From positions 1 through 28,941 of the IMG/VR virus record IMGVR_UViG_3300025930_000215: a stretch of DNA of 28,941 nt. One strand, given 5' to 3'. The notes under the pieces are model-generated. The model had not been told where the DNA came from. It searched no databases and worked only from the letters and a program-made list of their open reading frames with translations. The stretch is from a virus. Shown here in pieces: positions 13,601 to 20,916 of this stretch (its first letter is position 1; each line of letters begins with the position of its first letter). Made by a program: the position numbers and the translations under genes.

Positions 13601-16434
13601 GAACCGGCTTCAGTTTCCGCACCGCTGTGGGGCATCTGGAAGATGTGATGTCCCGCATCAAGGAGATTGGATGGAACGTCGCGCCCATATCAGATCGCTG
13701 CTCGACCTTTGGCTTTGTAGACTGGACTGAGCTTGCCATAAAAAATAACCTGCGGCCACTCTATGGCGTGGAGCTTGCTGTGGTCCCGGAGCTAGGTGCG
13801 AGCAAGCCAGTCATCGACTATTGGACCTTCTTTGCAAAGAAAAGCTTGAAAGACTTGCACGAGCTAATTGCGATCGCAACCGGCCATCCGGGAAAGGAAC
13901 CAAGTCTGCTCTATAGCGAAGCAATGAGTGCGAAGGGATTGATCAAGATTGCCGGTGAACGGGTTTTGCTAGAGCATGTGAAGAAACCAACAAAAGATTT
14001 TTTTGTTGGTTTATCCCCATCCCTTCCAAAAATTACATACAAGGAGGCGAAGAAGCGCAAGCTCAATTTCATAGCAACGAGTGATAACGTCTACCCGAGG
14101 GAACAAGACAAGGAATTTTACCGCGTGGCGCTAGGCTGGCGCTCCGGGACGCAGACCTATCCGCAGCACATTCTCAAATACGACGAATGGATGGAGGCGT
14201 GTTGGCAATTCTCCAATGAGGATAAAAAAGATGCGATGTGTAATATGGGAATTGCCTTCACATATTGTAACGCTGAATTGAAGAAGGCCACGCTGCTAGT
14301 CCCGGAGAAGCCCAAGAGCCTCCTCACGATGTGCGAGGAGGGTGCTGCCCGTTTAGGCATTGATCTGAAGAATGAGGTCTACAAAGCCCGTCTCAAAAAG
14401 GAGCTAGACCTAATTGCGGAGAAAAAATTTGAGGACTATTTTTATATCATTGCGGATATGATTGCCTATGCCAAGACCAAGATGATTGTTGGTCCTGCGC
14501 GTGGATCCTCTTGCGGCTCCTTGGTCTGCTATCTCATCGGTATCACTGCCATTGATCCTATTCCCTTTGACTTAATCTTTGAACGGTTCATCGACACAAC
14601 CCGCGTTGACCTTCCGGATATTGATATTGACTTCTCCGATGAGCGGCGCAGCCTTGTTTTTGACTACGTCGAAAAGAAGTATGGCAAGGATCGTGTTGCG
14701 AGGCTTGGCACTGTTATGTCCTTTCAGCCACGATCCGCGATGAAGCAAGCGGGAGCCGTCCTAAAAATTCCGGTGTGGCGAGTGGAGAAGGTTCTTGATG
14801 GCTTGATTGAACGGTCGAGCGGAGACAGCCGCGCACTACAGGCTCTGGAAGATACACTCAAGGATACCGAAGCCGGAAGAGATATGCTGAAGGAATTTCC
14901 AGAGGTCCTAATTGCCCAAGGTATGGAAGGGCACCCTGCGACAGCGGGCCAACACGCGGCTGGCGTCGTTATAACGCAGGAGCCAGTTATCAAATACGTC
15001 GCAATTGATAAGCGGACCAATGCGACGATGTGCTCAAAATACGATGCGGAGAAATTAAATCTTTTAAAGATTGACGCATTGGGTCTCACGCAGCTTTCTA
15101 TCTTTGAACGGACGCTAGAGTTGATCGGTGAAAAGCCAATCAACGGCTACCTCGAAAAGCTGCCGCTCGATGATAAGAAGGCTTTTGACGTTCTCAACTC
15201 CGGAAACTTCTCCGGAGTTTTTCAATTCACCGGCCTCGCATTACAATCCCTTACCAAACAGATCAAGGTTGAACACATCGAGGACATGATTTCAATTACA
15301 GCGCTGGCACGTCCCGGTCCTATGGCCTCTGGCGGAGCGAATGAATGGGTGAAGCGAAGGACAGGGATGGCGCCAGTAACGTATCCGCACGAATTGTTCA
15401 AACCCTATCTCGAAAAGACCTTGGGGATTGTCGTCTACCAAGAGCAGGTGATGGAGATTGGCCGCAACATAGGTGATTTGACTTGGGATGATGTTACGCT
15501 GCTCCGCAAGGCAATGTCAAAAAGTCTCGGCAAGGAGTATTTTGATCAATTCGGTAACAGATGGAAGGCTGGCGCTATCCAAAAGGGAATACCAGAGCAC
15601 ATTCTGACGCGTGTCTGGGATGACTTGTGTGCGTATGGGTCGTGGGCTTTTAACCGGTCGCACTCGGTAGCGTATGGTCTTGTGTCCTACTGGTCCTGCT
15701 GGTTGAAGGCCCACTACCCAATTGAGTTTGCGGCCGCCACGCTCGATGCCGAAGCAGACGCACAAAAGCAAATCTCCCTTCTGCGTGAATTGTCGCAAGA
15801 GGGCATTGAATATATTTCCGTCGATCCAGATCATTCAACCGATAAATGGACGCCAGTGCAGAAAGGCAATCGTCACATTCTCGTTGGACCGCTCACGTCG
15901 ATAAAAGGAATTGGTCCAGCGAAGATGGCAGAAATAATTGATGCGCGGAAAAGCGGAACAGAACTTAAGCCGGGAGTTGCGAAAGCTCTCGCCAATGCCA
16001 AGACTGATATTGATACGCTCTCTCCCGTCGCTGATACGATCAAGCGGCTCCATCCCAACCTAGAAGCGATCAACATCACATCAACACCAACTCCGATTAA
16101 GGAGGTCCAGTGCGGCATCAGGGGACCAGTCTTGATCCTAGCCGTCGCAAAGTCAATAGCGCCACGCGATGACAACGATGCGCAGAAGGTCGCACAGCGC
16201 AACGGAAAGCGCGTGTGGGGGCCATCCATGGCGCTCAATATGTTCCTGCGAGACGACACAGATGAAATTTTCTGCAAGGTTCACCGTTCGCAATTCGAGA
16301 CACTAGCACGTCCGATAATTGAAACTGGCCGTGCTGGGAAAGCTCTCTATGCGATCAAGGGATCAGTCCCAGATAACTTCCGGATGATCTGGGTCGAGCG
16401 TGTCAAGTTTCTTGGGTTCATGGACGATGACTGA
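13591..16434 (+). CDS. dnaE: DNA polymerase III alpha subunit (DnaE-like)
   Basis: A C-family replicative polymerase of 947 residues from the GTG at 13591, or 962 from a GTG at 13546. GGAGAG seven bases upstream favours 13591. Catalytic aspartates are in PDIDIDFSDE (encoded near 14614-14640) and LLKIDALGL (near 15064). GPARGSSCGSL, GHPATAGQHAAGV, ITALARPGPM and FNRSHSVAYGLVSYW are classic alpha-subunit motifs. Helix-hairpin-helix SIKGIGPAKM and an OB-like C-terminus follow. The N-terminal PHP domain is degenerate: the usual HxH is RIRTG and TDH is SDR, so its metal site is lost. The protein is shorter than host DnaE (about 1,160). Proofreading is probably supplied by the DEDDh protein at 11687. 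Confidence 0.93.
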   Translation: MRIRTGFSFRTAVGHLEDVMSRIKEIGWNVAPISDRCSTFGFVDWTELAIKNNLRPLYGVELAVVPELGASKPVIDYWTFFAKKSLKDLHELIAIATGHPGKEPSLLYSEAMSAKGLIKIAGERVLLEHVKKPTKDFFVGLSPSLPKITYKEAKKRKLNFIATSDNVYPREQDKEFYRVALGWRSGTQTYPQHILKYDEWMEACWQFSNEDKKDAMCNMGIAFTYCNAELKKATLLVPEKPKSLLTMCEEGAARLGIDLKNEVYKARLKKELDLIAEKKFEDYFYIIADMIAYAKTKMIVGPARGSSCGSLVCYLIGITAIDPIPFDLIFERFIDTTRVDLPDIDIDFSDERRSLVFDYVEKKYGKDRVARLGTVMSFQPRSAMKQAGAVLKIPVWRVEKVLDGLIERSSGDSRALQALEDTLKDTEAGRDMLKEFPEVLIAQGMEGHPATAGQHAAGVVITQEPVIKYVAIDKRTNATMCSKYDAEKLNLLKIDALGLTQLSIFERTLELIGEKPINGYLEKLPLDDKKAFDVLNSGNFSGVFQFTGLALQSLTKQIKVEHIEDMISITALARPGPMASGGANEWVKRRTGMAPVTYPHELFKPYLEKTLGIVVYQEQVMEIGRNIGDLTWDDVTLLRKAMSKSLGKEYFDQFGNRWKAGAIQKGIPEHILTRVWDDLCAYGSWAFNRSHSVAYGLVSYWSCWLKAHYPIEFAAATLDAEADAQKQISLLRELSQEGIEYISVDPDHSTDKWTPVQKGNRHILVGPLTSIKGIGPAKMAEIIDARKSGTELKPGVAKALANAKTDIDTLSPVADTIKRLHPNLEAINITSTPTPIKEVQCGIRGPVLILAVAKSIAPRDDNDAQKVAQRNGKRVWGPSMALNMFLRDDTDEIFCKVHRSQFETLARPIIETGRAGKALYAIKGSVPDNFRMIWVERVKFLGFMDDD

Positions 16435-16858
16435 CGGCAATCTCCGCTCGATCTTTCAAACTTACATTCCGCAATTCCATTGGCAAGCCGTTGAGACGTG
16501 GTCAACCGGGCAAGGCGTTCCAGATTGTAACTTTTGCGGCAAAGGAATTGAAGGTTGGATTGAAAATAAACGTACTGCTGCTTGGAAGGTTGATATGCTT
16601 CCGGAGCAAGTCGGTTGGATTGAAAGAAGGTTGCGCGCTGGTGGAAGAGTTTTTATTGCAGTGAGACGAAAACATTTTGGCGGAATTAAAAAAGGCAAGC
16701 CAGAAGATGAACTGTGGCTCTTCAACGGAGGCGCGGCGCGGCATTTGGCGAAAGCCTCCCTGCGGGAGGTCCCGTCCAGTTTTCTCCTTGGAAAGTGGTC
16801 CGGAGGCCCTTCCGGCTGGGATTGGTTAAAGTTGCGTGAAAACCTGCTGCGGCTCTAG
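16427..16858 (+). CDS. PD-(D/E)XK nuclease (VRR-NUC/resolvase-like)
   Basis: A 143-residue nuclease. GQGVPDCNF supplies the first acidic residue (D33), GWIENKRT the ExK (E46, K48), and PEQVGWIERRLRAGGRVFIA the conserved Q and following helix/strand. This is the VRR-NUC or Hjr-like arrangement used for Holliday-junction or flap cleavage. The start at 16427 overlaps the polymerase stop by 8 bp; an upstream in-frame start at 16400 lies inside the polymerase. It is the last gene of the continuous rightward replication block. Confidence 0.8.
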   Translation: MTDGNLRSIFQTYIPQFHWQAVETWSTGQGVPDCNFCGKGIEGWIENKRTAAWKVDMLPEQVGWIERRLRAGGRVFIAVRRKHFGGIKKGKPEDELWLFNGGAARHLAKASLREVPSSFLLGKWSGGPSGWDWLKLRENLLRL

Positions 16859-16904
16859 GGAAAATAATTCATTAAATCTGACTTCTTTCTCTTTTCTTTT
16901 TCCT

Positions 16905-17205
16905 CCGGATAGGCGATAACTAAGTACCGGTTCACCCCGGTTGCGGCCTCCTCGGCCTAAGTAGCTCCCCAGCCAGACGAAGGCGAGCGCAAGAGGACCT
17001 GACACGGTAGAGGCTCCCGCGAACGCAAATGCGGAATGGAGGGCCGCTGGTTTCCGAGAAGGTGACGACCACCGCGAGACGATGCGGGGTGATATGCGCA
17101 ACCAACCAAATGACAAAATGGAAAGCGTGACTGATGGGCGCACCGCAGTAGCGAGTTGACCCAAGCGTTGCTAAGCACACCGCAGTAGCGAGTTGACTTA
17201 GGCTC
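16905..17205 (+). ncRNA. Candidate structured RNA in 500 bp gene-free region
   Basis: The 502 bp from 16859 to 17360 has no convincing protein gene. After a pyrimidine-rich tract (16882-16915) the sequence is locally self-complementary. Examples are ACCGG/CCGGT around TTCACC (16926-16941), GGCC/GGCC around TCCTC (about 16945-16957), CGC/GCG around AAAT, and GGTG/CACC. GCCTAAGT (16955-16962) and ACTTAGGC (17196-17203) are perfectly complementary and could close a 250 nt domain. A 64-codon plus-strand frame (16965-17159) is open but has no upstream start, so a gene remnant is an alternative. I do not recognise RNase P, tmRNA or an intron. Confidence 0.35.
17138..17197 (+). repeat. Two direct repeats, 37 bp period
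   Basis: A 20 bp sequence (17141-17160, CACCGCAG...GAGTTGAC) is repeated exactly at 17178-17197. Three bases upstream match with one difference, giving 23 bp with one mismatch. The intervening 17 bp differ. Each copy ends in TTGAC, but no good -10 box follows either copy. Possible protein-binding iterons, duplicated promoter parts, or RNA arms. Confidence 0.8.
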
Positions 17206-17258
17206 TCCGATTTAATTCGGTGAATGGACAAACGCGCAGCAAATGGAAAACGAAATAG

Positions 17259-17295
17259 AAAAGCGAAGCGAGATTAAAACATCGCTTCGCTTTTT
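17259..17295 (+). terminator. Strong intrinsic terminator-like hairpin
   Basis: A perfect 13 bp stem (17259-17271 with 17282-17294) has a 10 nt AT-rich loop and runs directly into TTTTT. The 5' arm begins with AAAA, so it could act in both directions. It separates the gene-free region and everything upstream from the accessory block. Confidence 0.75.
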
Positions 17296-17302
17296 CTCTT
17301 CC

Positions 17303-17329
17303 ACTAAAAAATCTTTCAGATTTTTTAGT
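17303..17329 (+). terminator. Second AT-rich hairpin
   Basis: A perfect 12 bp stem (ACTAAAAAATCT with its complement) closes a TTC triloop just 8 bp after the first hairpin. The 3' arm contains six consecutive Ts but ends AGT, so it may be a back-up terminator or a structured 5' end for the 17361 gene. Confidence 0.5.
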
Positions 17330-17360
17330 CGAGGCAAATCGCAAACAGAGAGAGGACAAG

Positions 17361-17510
17361 ATGACATACCTACAAGCGAATGATGAGACACCGGACTACT
17401 CCTGCGGCTATGTGGATGGATTGGAAGGACGTACGCACAACTGTCCTGCTGGTGTGGATGAAGACTTGTACACTGAAGGTTATGAAGCTGGTACTGAGCG
17501 ACGTAAGTAA
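17361..17510 (+). CDS. RMF-like small protein
   Basis: A 49-residue protein (MTYLQANDETPDYSC...). GYVDGLEGR (16-24) followed by CP (28-29) and a later YTEGYEAG closely parallels ribosome modulation factor, whose pattern is GYxxGxxGR...CP...W.xGWxE. RMF dimerises 70S ribosomes into inactive 100S particles. GAGAGAGGA lies before the ATG. It is the first gene after the terminator pair. Either it modulates host ribosomes or it is a general member of the short GYxxG family; the conserved tryptophans are replaced by tyrosines. Confidence 0.6.
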   Translation: MTYLQANDETPDYSCGYVDGLEGRTHNCPAGVDEDLYTEGYEAGTERRK

Positions 17511-17554
17511 GTGATCTGGCCCTTTGGTGGGGCTTAACGAAGAGGATGAGAGAA
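17511..17554 (+). promoter_or_regulatory. Short hairpin leader before papain-like gene
   Basis: Immediately after the RMF-like stop comes GTGATC, then GGCCC/GGGCT (a 5 bp stem with one G.U) and AGAGGATGA at 17541-17549. The order (GTGATC, hairpin, AGAGGATGA) echoes the longer leaders at 18524 and 20917, without the second hairpin. Confidence 0.4.
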
Positions 17555-18169
17555 ATGGAAACCATTAGAATGTTTCGCAACAATTGTACATTGGTTGCGA
17601 TCAAGGAAGTCACCGGAGCGGATGATGCCGCGGTGCTCGCTGCGGTCCGCAAGCACAACTACAAAGACAACCACGGCATGTACGCAGATGACTATATGGC
17701 TGCGGCGCGTGACCTTGGAATTAAGTTTGGCGAAATGAAACCAACGTTCCAACTTCTTCCTACCAGTGGAACGATCAGCGGTTGGGCAACAAAGCGTCCA
17801 ACTCTTAAGTCTGTGATCGCAAAACTGACCAAGGGAACATTCTTCGTGCGAACCCGTCGCCACGTTCTGGTCGTGCGTGATGGAGCGGTTATTGATCACA
17901 ATTGGAGCAAGCCGTCGCTTGGCCGTGAGACTTTTGACTATGTTGAGGTCCTCAACGCTCATAAGCCGGTTAAGACCGGCGTGCTGAAGGTTGCGCGGCG
18001 CAATTCCCGGAAGTATGGAACAAGCGCATGGGTCATCGGCCAGAGAGCCTTTGACTACATCCGGGCAAATCCGAAAGCGACGGCTGAGGATGTTCTGAAG
18101 AACTGCCCAGGCTACAAAAAGAATTGGCTGGCTTGGGATATGAAACGTGGTAACATCGTAGAAGTTTAA
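17555..18169 (+). CDS. Papain-like cysteine peptidase-like protein
   Basis: A 204-residue protein. FRNNCTLVAIKEVTG puts a Cys (C11) at the head of a helix, and much later RTRRHVLVVRDG presents a His (H103) on a strand followed by VIDHNW (D114/N116). This Cys-helix, His-strand, Asp/Asn order is that of papain-like and C39-type peptidases or transglutaminases. A helical C-terminal domain (AFDYIRANPKATAEDVL) may bind a partner. Of two in-frame ATGs (17546, 17555) the second is chosen because AGAGG would touch the first. Substrate unknown; activity is inferred only from the residue order. Confidence 0.6.
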   Translation: METIRMFRNNCTLVAIKEVTGADDAAVLAAVRKHNYKDNHGMYADDYMAAARDLGIKFGEMKPTFQLLPTSGTISGWATKRPTLKSVIAKLTKGTFFVRTRRHVLVVRDGAVIDHNWSKPSLGRETFDYVEVLNAHKPVKTGVLKVARRNSRKYGTSAWVIGQRAFDYIRANPKATAEDVLKNCPGYKKNWLAWDMKRGNIVEV

Positions 18170-18193
18170 ACATCGAAACAAAGGAGAATGAAA

Positions 18194-18523
18194 ATGTTTG
18201 TTGTCTATCATATCGCTTCCACGCACATGGTTGGTCCTGCTCCGGGATACGCTAGTCCACATACAATGTATGCCCGTACTTATAAGACGGCGCACATGGC
18301 GAAGCGGACCTGTGATAAGTTTAACGCCAAGGAGCATCGTACTTGGGGTGGTGAGACGCTTGAAGGTCCTGGCTCCTATGGCTGGTGCTCCGCTGACCAC
18401 TACCAGAAGCGGGTTGTGCGGATGGTTGAGCGTACCAATATGATGTCAGGAAAAAAGTTCATGGAGCCGAGCAACACTCCGGGTTACATGAGCCCTTCGT
18501 CCGAAGCTTACTGGTCTATGTGA
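18194..18523 (+). CDS. Conserved phage protein, unknown function
   Basis: A 109-residue protein beginning MFVVYHIASTHMVG, with YKTAHMAKRTCDKFN and ending SNTPGYMSPSSEAYWSM. The C-terminal tail pattern (N-T-P ... PSSE-x-YWSM) recurs in proteins of many phages, with no known role. AAAGGAGA stands at good spacing before the ATG at 18194; the ATG at 18188 is too close to it. It is followed by the first copy of the two-hairpin leader. Confidence 0.7.
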   Translation: MFVVYHIASTHMVGPAPGYASPHTMYARTYKTAHMAKRTCDKFNAKEHRTWGGETLEGPGSYGWCSADHYQKRVVRMVERTNMMSGKKFMEPSNTPGYMSPSSEAYWSM

Positions 18524-18597
18524 GGTGATCATCGAAGCGGGGCAGCGTGCTGCCCCGTCACGATGCGATCCTGCATCAAACAGAGAGGATGACTAAA
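18524..18597 (+). promoter_or_regulatory. Two-hairpin leader, copy 1
   Basis: After the stop comes GGTGATCATCG, then hairpin 1 (CGGGGCAG/CTGCCCCG, 18538-18545 with 18550-18557), TCA, hairpin 2 (GATGC/GCATC, 18562-18566 with 18573-18577), then AAACAGAGAGGATGA. CATCG (18530-18534) can also pair with CGATG (18561-18565), which excludes hairpin 2 and encloses hairpin 1. Hairpin 1 lacks a T-run, so it is not a standard terminator. See copies 2 and 3. Confidence 0.6.
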
Positions 18598-18813
18598 ATG
18601 AAAATGCTTGCTAGCTTTGAACTCCAAGCGAATGATCCTACAGTAGCTCCCTGCCGTATCGTGCTCGTTGATACGGAGGCCGGTTACCATCCGCTTGTTA
18701 CTTGGTTAGAGAACACAGCAAATGGTGGCCGCGTTTGGGGCCACTACTTCTCCCGCGAACAAGAGACGGAAGCCAGAGCAGACTTCATGGCCCGTGTAAA
18801 GAGAGGATACTAG
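18598..18813 (+). CDS. Small phage protein
   Basis: A 71-residue protein (MKMLASFELQANDP), with YHPLVTWLEN and GHYFSREQETEARADF. The HPLVTW...GHYF pattern suggests a compact alpha/beta domain. Start chosen at 18598, six bases after AGAGGATGA and downstream of the first two-hairpin leader; an upstream in-frame ATG at 18547 lies inside hairpin 1 and is rejected. No function recognised. Confidence 0.7.
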   Translation: MKMLASFELQANDPTVAPCRIVLVDTEAGYHPLVTWLENTANGGRVWGHYFSREQETEARADFMARVKRGY

Positions 18814-18814
18814 A

Positions 18815-19024
18815 ATGACTTTAAGTTTTGAACGACGCGTGTACATCGTTAAGCGGATCGCACGCCTCACCGACAAGCTGAACAAGATCAACAATCTGTA
18901 CGCTTGTCGATCCCACTCTGGTCATCCGGAGGATATCAAGGTGCGTGAGTCTCTAAAGAAGGATCGTGCCTCAACGCTGGCTTCGCTTAAGCGTTGGGAA
19001 AAGCAACTTGGCATTCAGGCCTAG
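18815..19024 (+). CDS. Small basic helical protein
   Basis: A 69-residue protein (MTLSFERRVYIVKRIARL). It is highly basic and almost entirely helical with heptad-like leucines (LTDKLNKINNL, LASLKRWEKQL), suggesting a coiled coil or helical hairpin. GAGAGGATAC, a variant of the common leader signal, precedes the start. One base separates it from the previous gene. Function unknown. Confidence 0.65.
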   Translation: MTLSFERRVYIVKRIARLTDKLNKINNLYACRSHSGHPEDIKVRESLKKDRASTLASLKRWEKQLGIQA

Positions 19025-19146
19025 TGGACCGAGGGTAACACTCGACTCAGCCGCGACGGCAACGGGAGTGCGCATAGCAACAAGACGGGGTTGTGGTCCT
19101 TGGTCCACTGCATGGTAGGCATACCATTGAAACCCCGTAAGCCGTC
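19023..19146 (+). ncRNA. Structured leader with potential pseudoknot
   Basis: An 8 bp stem, AGTGGACC (19023-19030) with GGTCCACT (19102-19109), closes a domain containing CGAG/CTCG and GCCG/CGGC hairpins. ACGGGGTT (19085-19092), inside that domain, is perfectly complementary to AACCCCGT (19131-19138) outside it, which makes an H-type pseudoknot possible. GACGGC (19055-19060) also matches GCCGTC (19141-19146), and ATGGT/ACCAT forms a hairpin between. The element ends 28 bp before the 19175 start. It could be a cis-acting regulatory RNA or a processed small RNA. Confidence 0.5.
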
Positions 19147-19174
19147 ATTTAACTTCAAACACAGAGAGGATGAA

Positions 19175-19387
19175 ATGACTACAATCTTTGCTATCCTAGT
19201 ATGTACAAAAATTCTATCAACTGGACAAGAAGGCTGCATATTTCAGAACAATATGCCAATCTTTAGTTCAGTTGAACAGTGTAATGCAACAATCGACAAA
19301 ATTGGTAGGCGTGAAACCTTCCAAGCTGTAGCCCTAGAACGATTGTGCGTGAAGAAAGAAACATCAACTTGGCAACTTGCCAAATAG
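19175..19387 (+). CDS. Small probable exported cysteine-containing protein
   Basis: A 70-residue protein starting MTTIFAILVCTKILS, a short hydrophobic N-terminus resembling a weak signal peptide, followed by GCIF, EQCNATI and ERLCVK. The four cysteines could form two disulfides in the periplasm. AGAGGATGA precedes the ATG with one base between (ATGAAATGA). It is downstream of the pseudoknot-like leader. Function unknown; the signal peptide is less clear than those of the 20988 and 21451 proteins. Confidence 0.6.
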   Translation: MTTIFAILVCTKILSTGQEGCIFQNNMPIFSSVEQCNATIDKIGRRETFQAVALERLCVKKETSTWQLAK

Positions 19388-19413
19388 TCAAATCAAACAG
19401 AGAGGATGAAACG

Positions 19414-20916
19414 ATGAACTGGAGTGAACAACAAGCCGCGTTTCTCGATTGGTCAGTCAACGGGACCGGCTCATGCGTACTGGAAGCCGTCGCTGGCGCG
19501 GGCAAGACCACGGTCCTGCTCGCGGCCGCAGAGCAGATGCCCGGAGCCGTCGCAATCATGGCGTACAATAAAAAGATTGCGGTTGAGATCGAGGGCAAGC
19601 TGAAGAAGAAGGGTGTGGACGGGAAGAAGGCGAAAGCCGGCACGGTTCATTCCTTTGGCTTTGGCGCGTACCGCAAGGCCAACGCCAGAGTGAAAGTGGA
19701 AGGCTTCAAGGTCGCCAACCTTGTAGAGAATTTGCTTCCACAAAACCACCCGTTGGAAAAGTATTCTGAAATGGTGGTGAAGCTGGTTAGCCTCGCCAAG
19801 CAGACTGCGCTTGGCATCTTCGGATCGGTCGAGGATACCGCAGAATGGTTTGCGATCGCAGACCACTATGATGTATTTGAAAGCGACAACGGTCCTGTAC
19901 CGGCTGAGGAGCTAGTCGAGACAGCGAAGCTCGCCTTGCGGGCTTCCAACGCGCAAAAGGAGATCATCGACTTTGATGATATGATCTATTTGCCGCTGCT
20001 GTTCCGCCTTCCGTTCTTTCAATACGATGTTGTGATGGTAGACGAAGCGCAGGACACAAACGCTGCGCGCCGTGCGCTGGTGCGGGCGATGGTAAGGAAG
20101 GGAGGCAGAGTCATCGCAGTCGGTGACCGGCATCAGGCAATCTACGGCTTCACCGGAGCCGATGCGAACAGCCTCGACCTGATAGCGAATGACTTTAATT
20201 GCGAGCGGCTTCCGCTCACAATCACCTATCGCTGTCCGAAGAATGTTGTGGCCTTCTCTCAGCGTTGGGTAAGCCATATCACCGCTGCTGAGGCTGCGCC
20301 CGAAGGGACAGTTTCAGCAACGACTGTTCCGGAGTTCATGAAGCGGAATGATCTGAACGGTGATGCTGCGATCCTCTGCCGTGTAACGAAGCCGCTTGTG
20401 TCGTTAGCCTTCCAACTGATCCGTGCGCGTATCCCTTGCCGCATCGAGGGACGTGACATCGCTGCTCAGATCAAGAAGCTGATCACGCGCTGGAAGGTCG
20501 CGGACCTCGATGCGCTTGAAGTGAAGCTCGATGACTTCCTAGCAAAGGAGACGACCAAGCTCCTCGCAAAGAAGCAAGAGGCCAAGCTGGCCGTGGTAGA
20601 AGACAGCGTGGAGACGATCCGCGTTATCATCGACCAGTGCCGGCAGGAAGGTAAGGAGACAATCAGCGACGCAACGGCATATGTGGACAGCATGTTCGCG
20701 GATGACGTAACGGGCTTGCTGGTACTCTCGACCATCCACAAGGCCAAGGGACGCGAATGGGAGAAGGTCTTTTGGTTGGACCGTCCCGGCACCTGCCCGT
20801 CCAAATGGGCGCGGCAGGAGTGGCAGCAGGAACAGGAGCGCAATCTTATGTATGTTGCTGCGACGCGAGCCAAGGCTGAATTGATTGAGTTGGCTCTAGC
20901 AAAGAAGGAAGGGTGA
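19414..20916 (+). CDS. UvrD/Rep-like SF1 helicase
   Basis: A 500-residue superfamily 1A helicase. In order: Walker A VAGAGKTT (26-33), motif Ia with AYNKK, motif II VMVDEAQDT, motif III GDRHQAIYGFTG, motif IV TYRCP, motif V STIHKAKGREW and motif VI YVAATRAKAEL. The domain 1B and 2B insertions are reduced compared with UvrD (about 720), giving a compact phage type. Such 3'-5' helicases act in replication restart or recombination. The start at 19414 follows AGAGGATGA by four bases. Its stop lies in the first bases of the second two-hairpin leader. Confidence 0.9.
   Translation: MNWSEQQAAFLDWSVNGTGSCVLEAVAGAGKTTVLLAAAEQMPGAVAIMAYNKKIAVEIEGKLKKKGVDGKKAKAGTVHSFGFGAYRKANARVKVEGFKVANLVENLLPQNHPLEKYSEMVVKLVSLAKQTALGIFGSVEDTAEWFAIADHYDVFESDNGPVPAEELVETAKLALRASNAQKEIIDFDDMIYLPLLFRLPFFQYDVVMVDEAQDTNAARRALVRAMVRKGGRVIAVGDRHQAIYGFTGADANSLDLIANDFNCERLPLTITYRCPKNVVAFSQRWVSHITAAEAAPEGTVSATTVPEFMKRNDLNGDAAILCRVTKPLVSLAFQLIRARIPCRIEGRDIAAQIKKLITRWKVADLDALEVKLDDFLAKETTKLLAKKQEAKLAVVEDSVETIRVIIDQCRQEGKETISDATAYVDSMFADDVTGLLVLSTIHKAKGREWEKVFWLDRPGTCPSKWARQEWQQEQERNLMYVAATRAKAELIELALAKKEG

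Noticed and set aside
16754-16770. CCTCCC/GGGAGG hairpin
   Set aside because: Inside the coding part of the nuclease gene, with no T-run; codon content explains it.
16920-16945. tRNA T-arm-like GGTTCACCCCGG
   Set aside because: No matching D-arm, anticodon arm or acceptor stem of the right spacing could be found around it; a general scan by eye showed no tRNA gene in the window.
17138-17197. CRISPR-like direct repeats
   Set aside because: Only two copies with one 17 bp spacer and no cas genes; not an array.
17156-17220. Two TTGAC boxes as sigma70 promoters
   Set aside because: Neither has a reasonable -10 hexamer at 15-18 nt spacing, so a promoter cannot be supported.
17534-18400. 288-codon minus-strand frame
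   Set aside because: It is antisense to the papain-like gene and the next gene, both with good starts and residue patterns; its translation resembles no protein.
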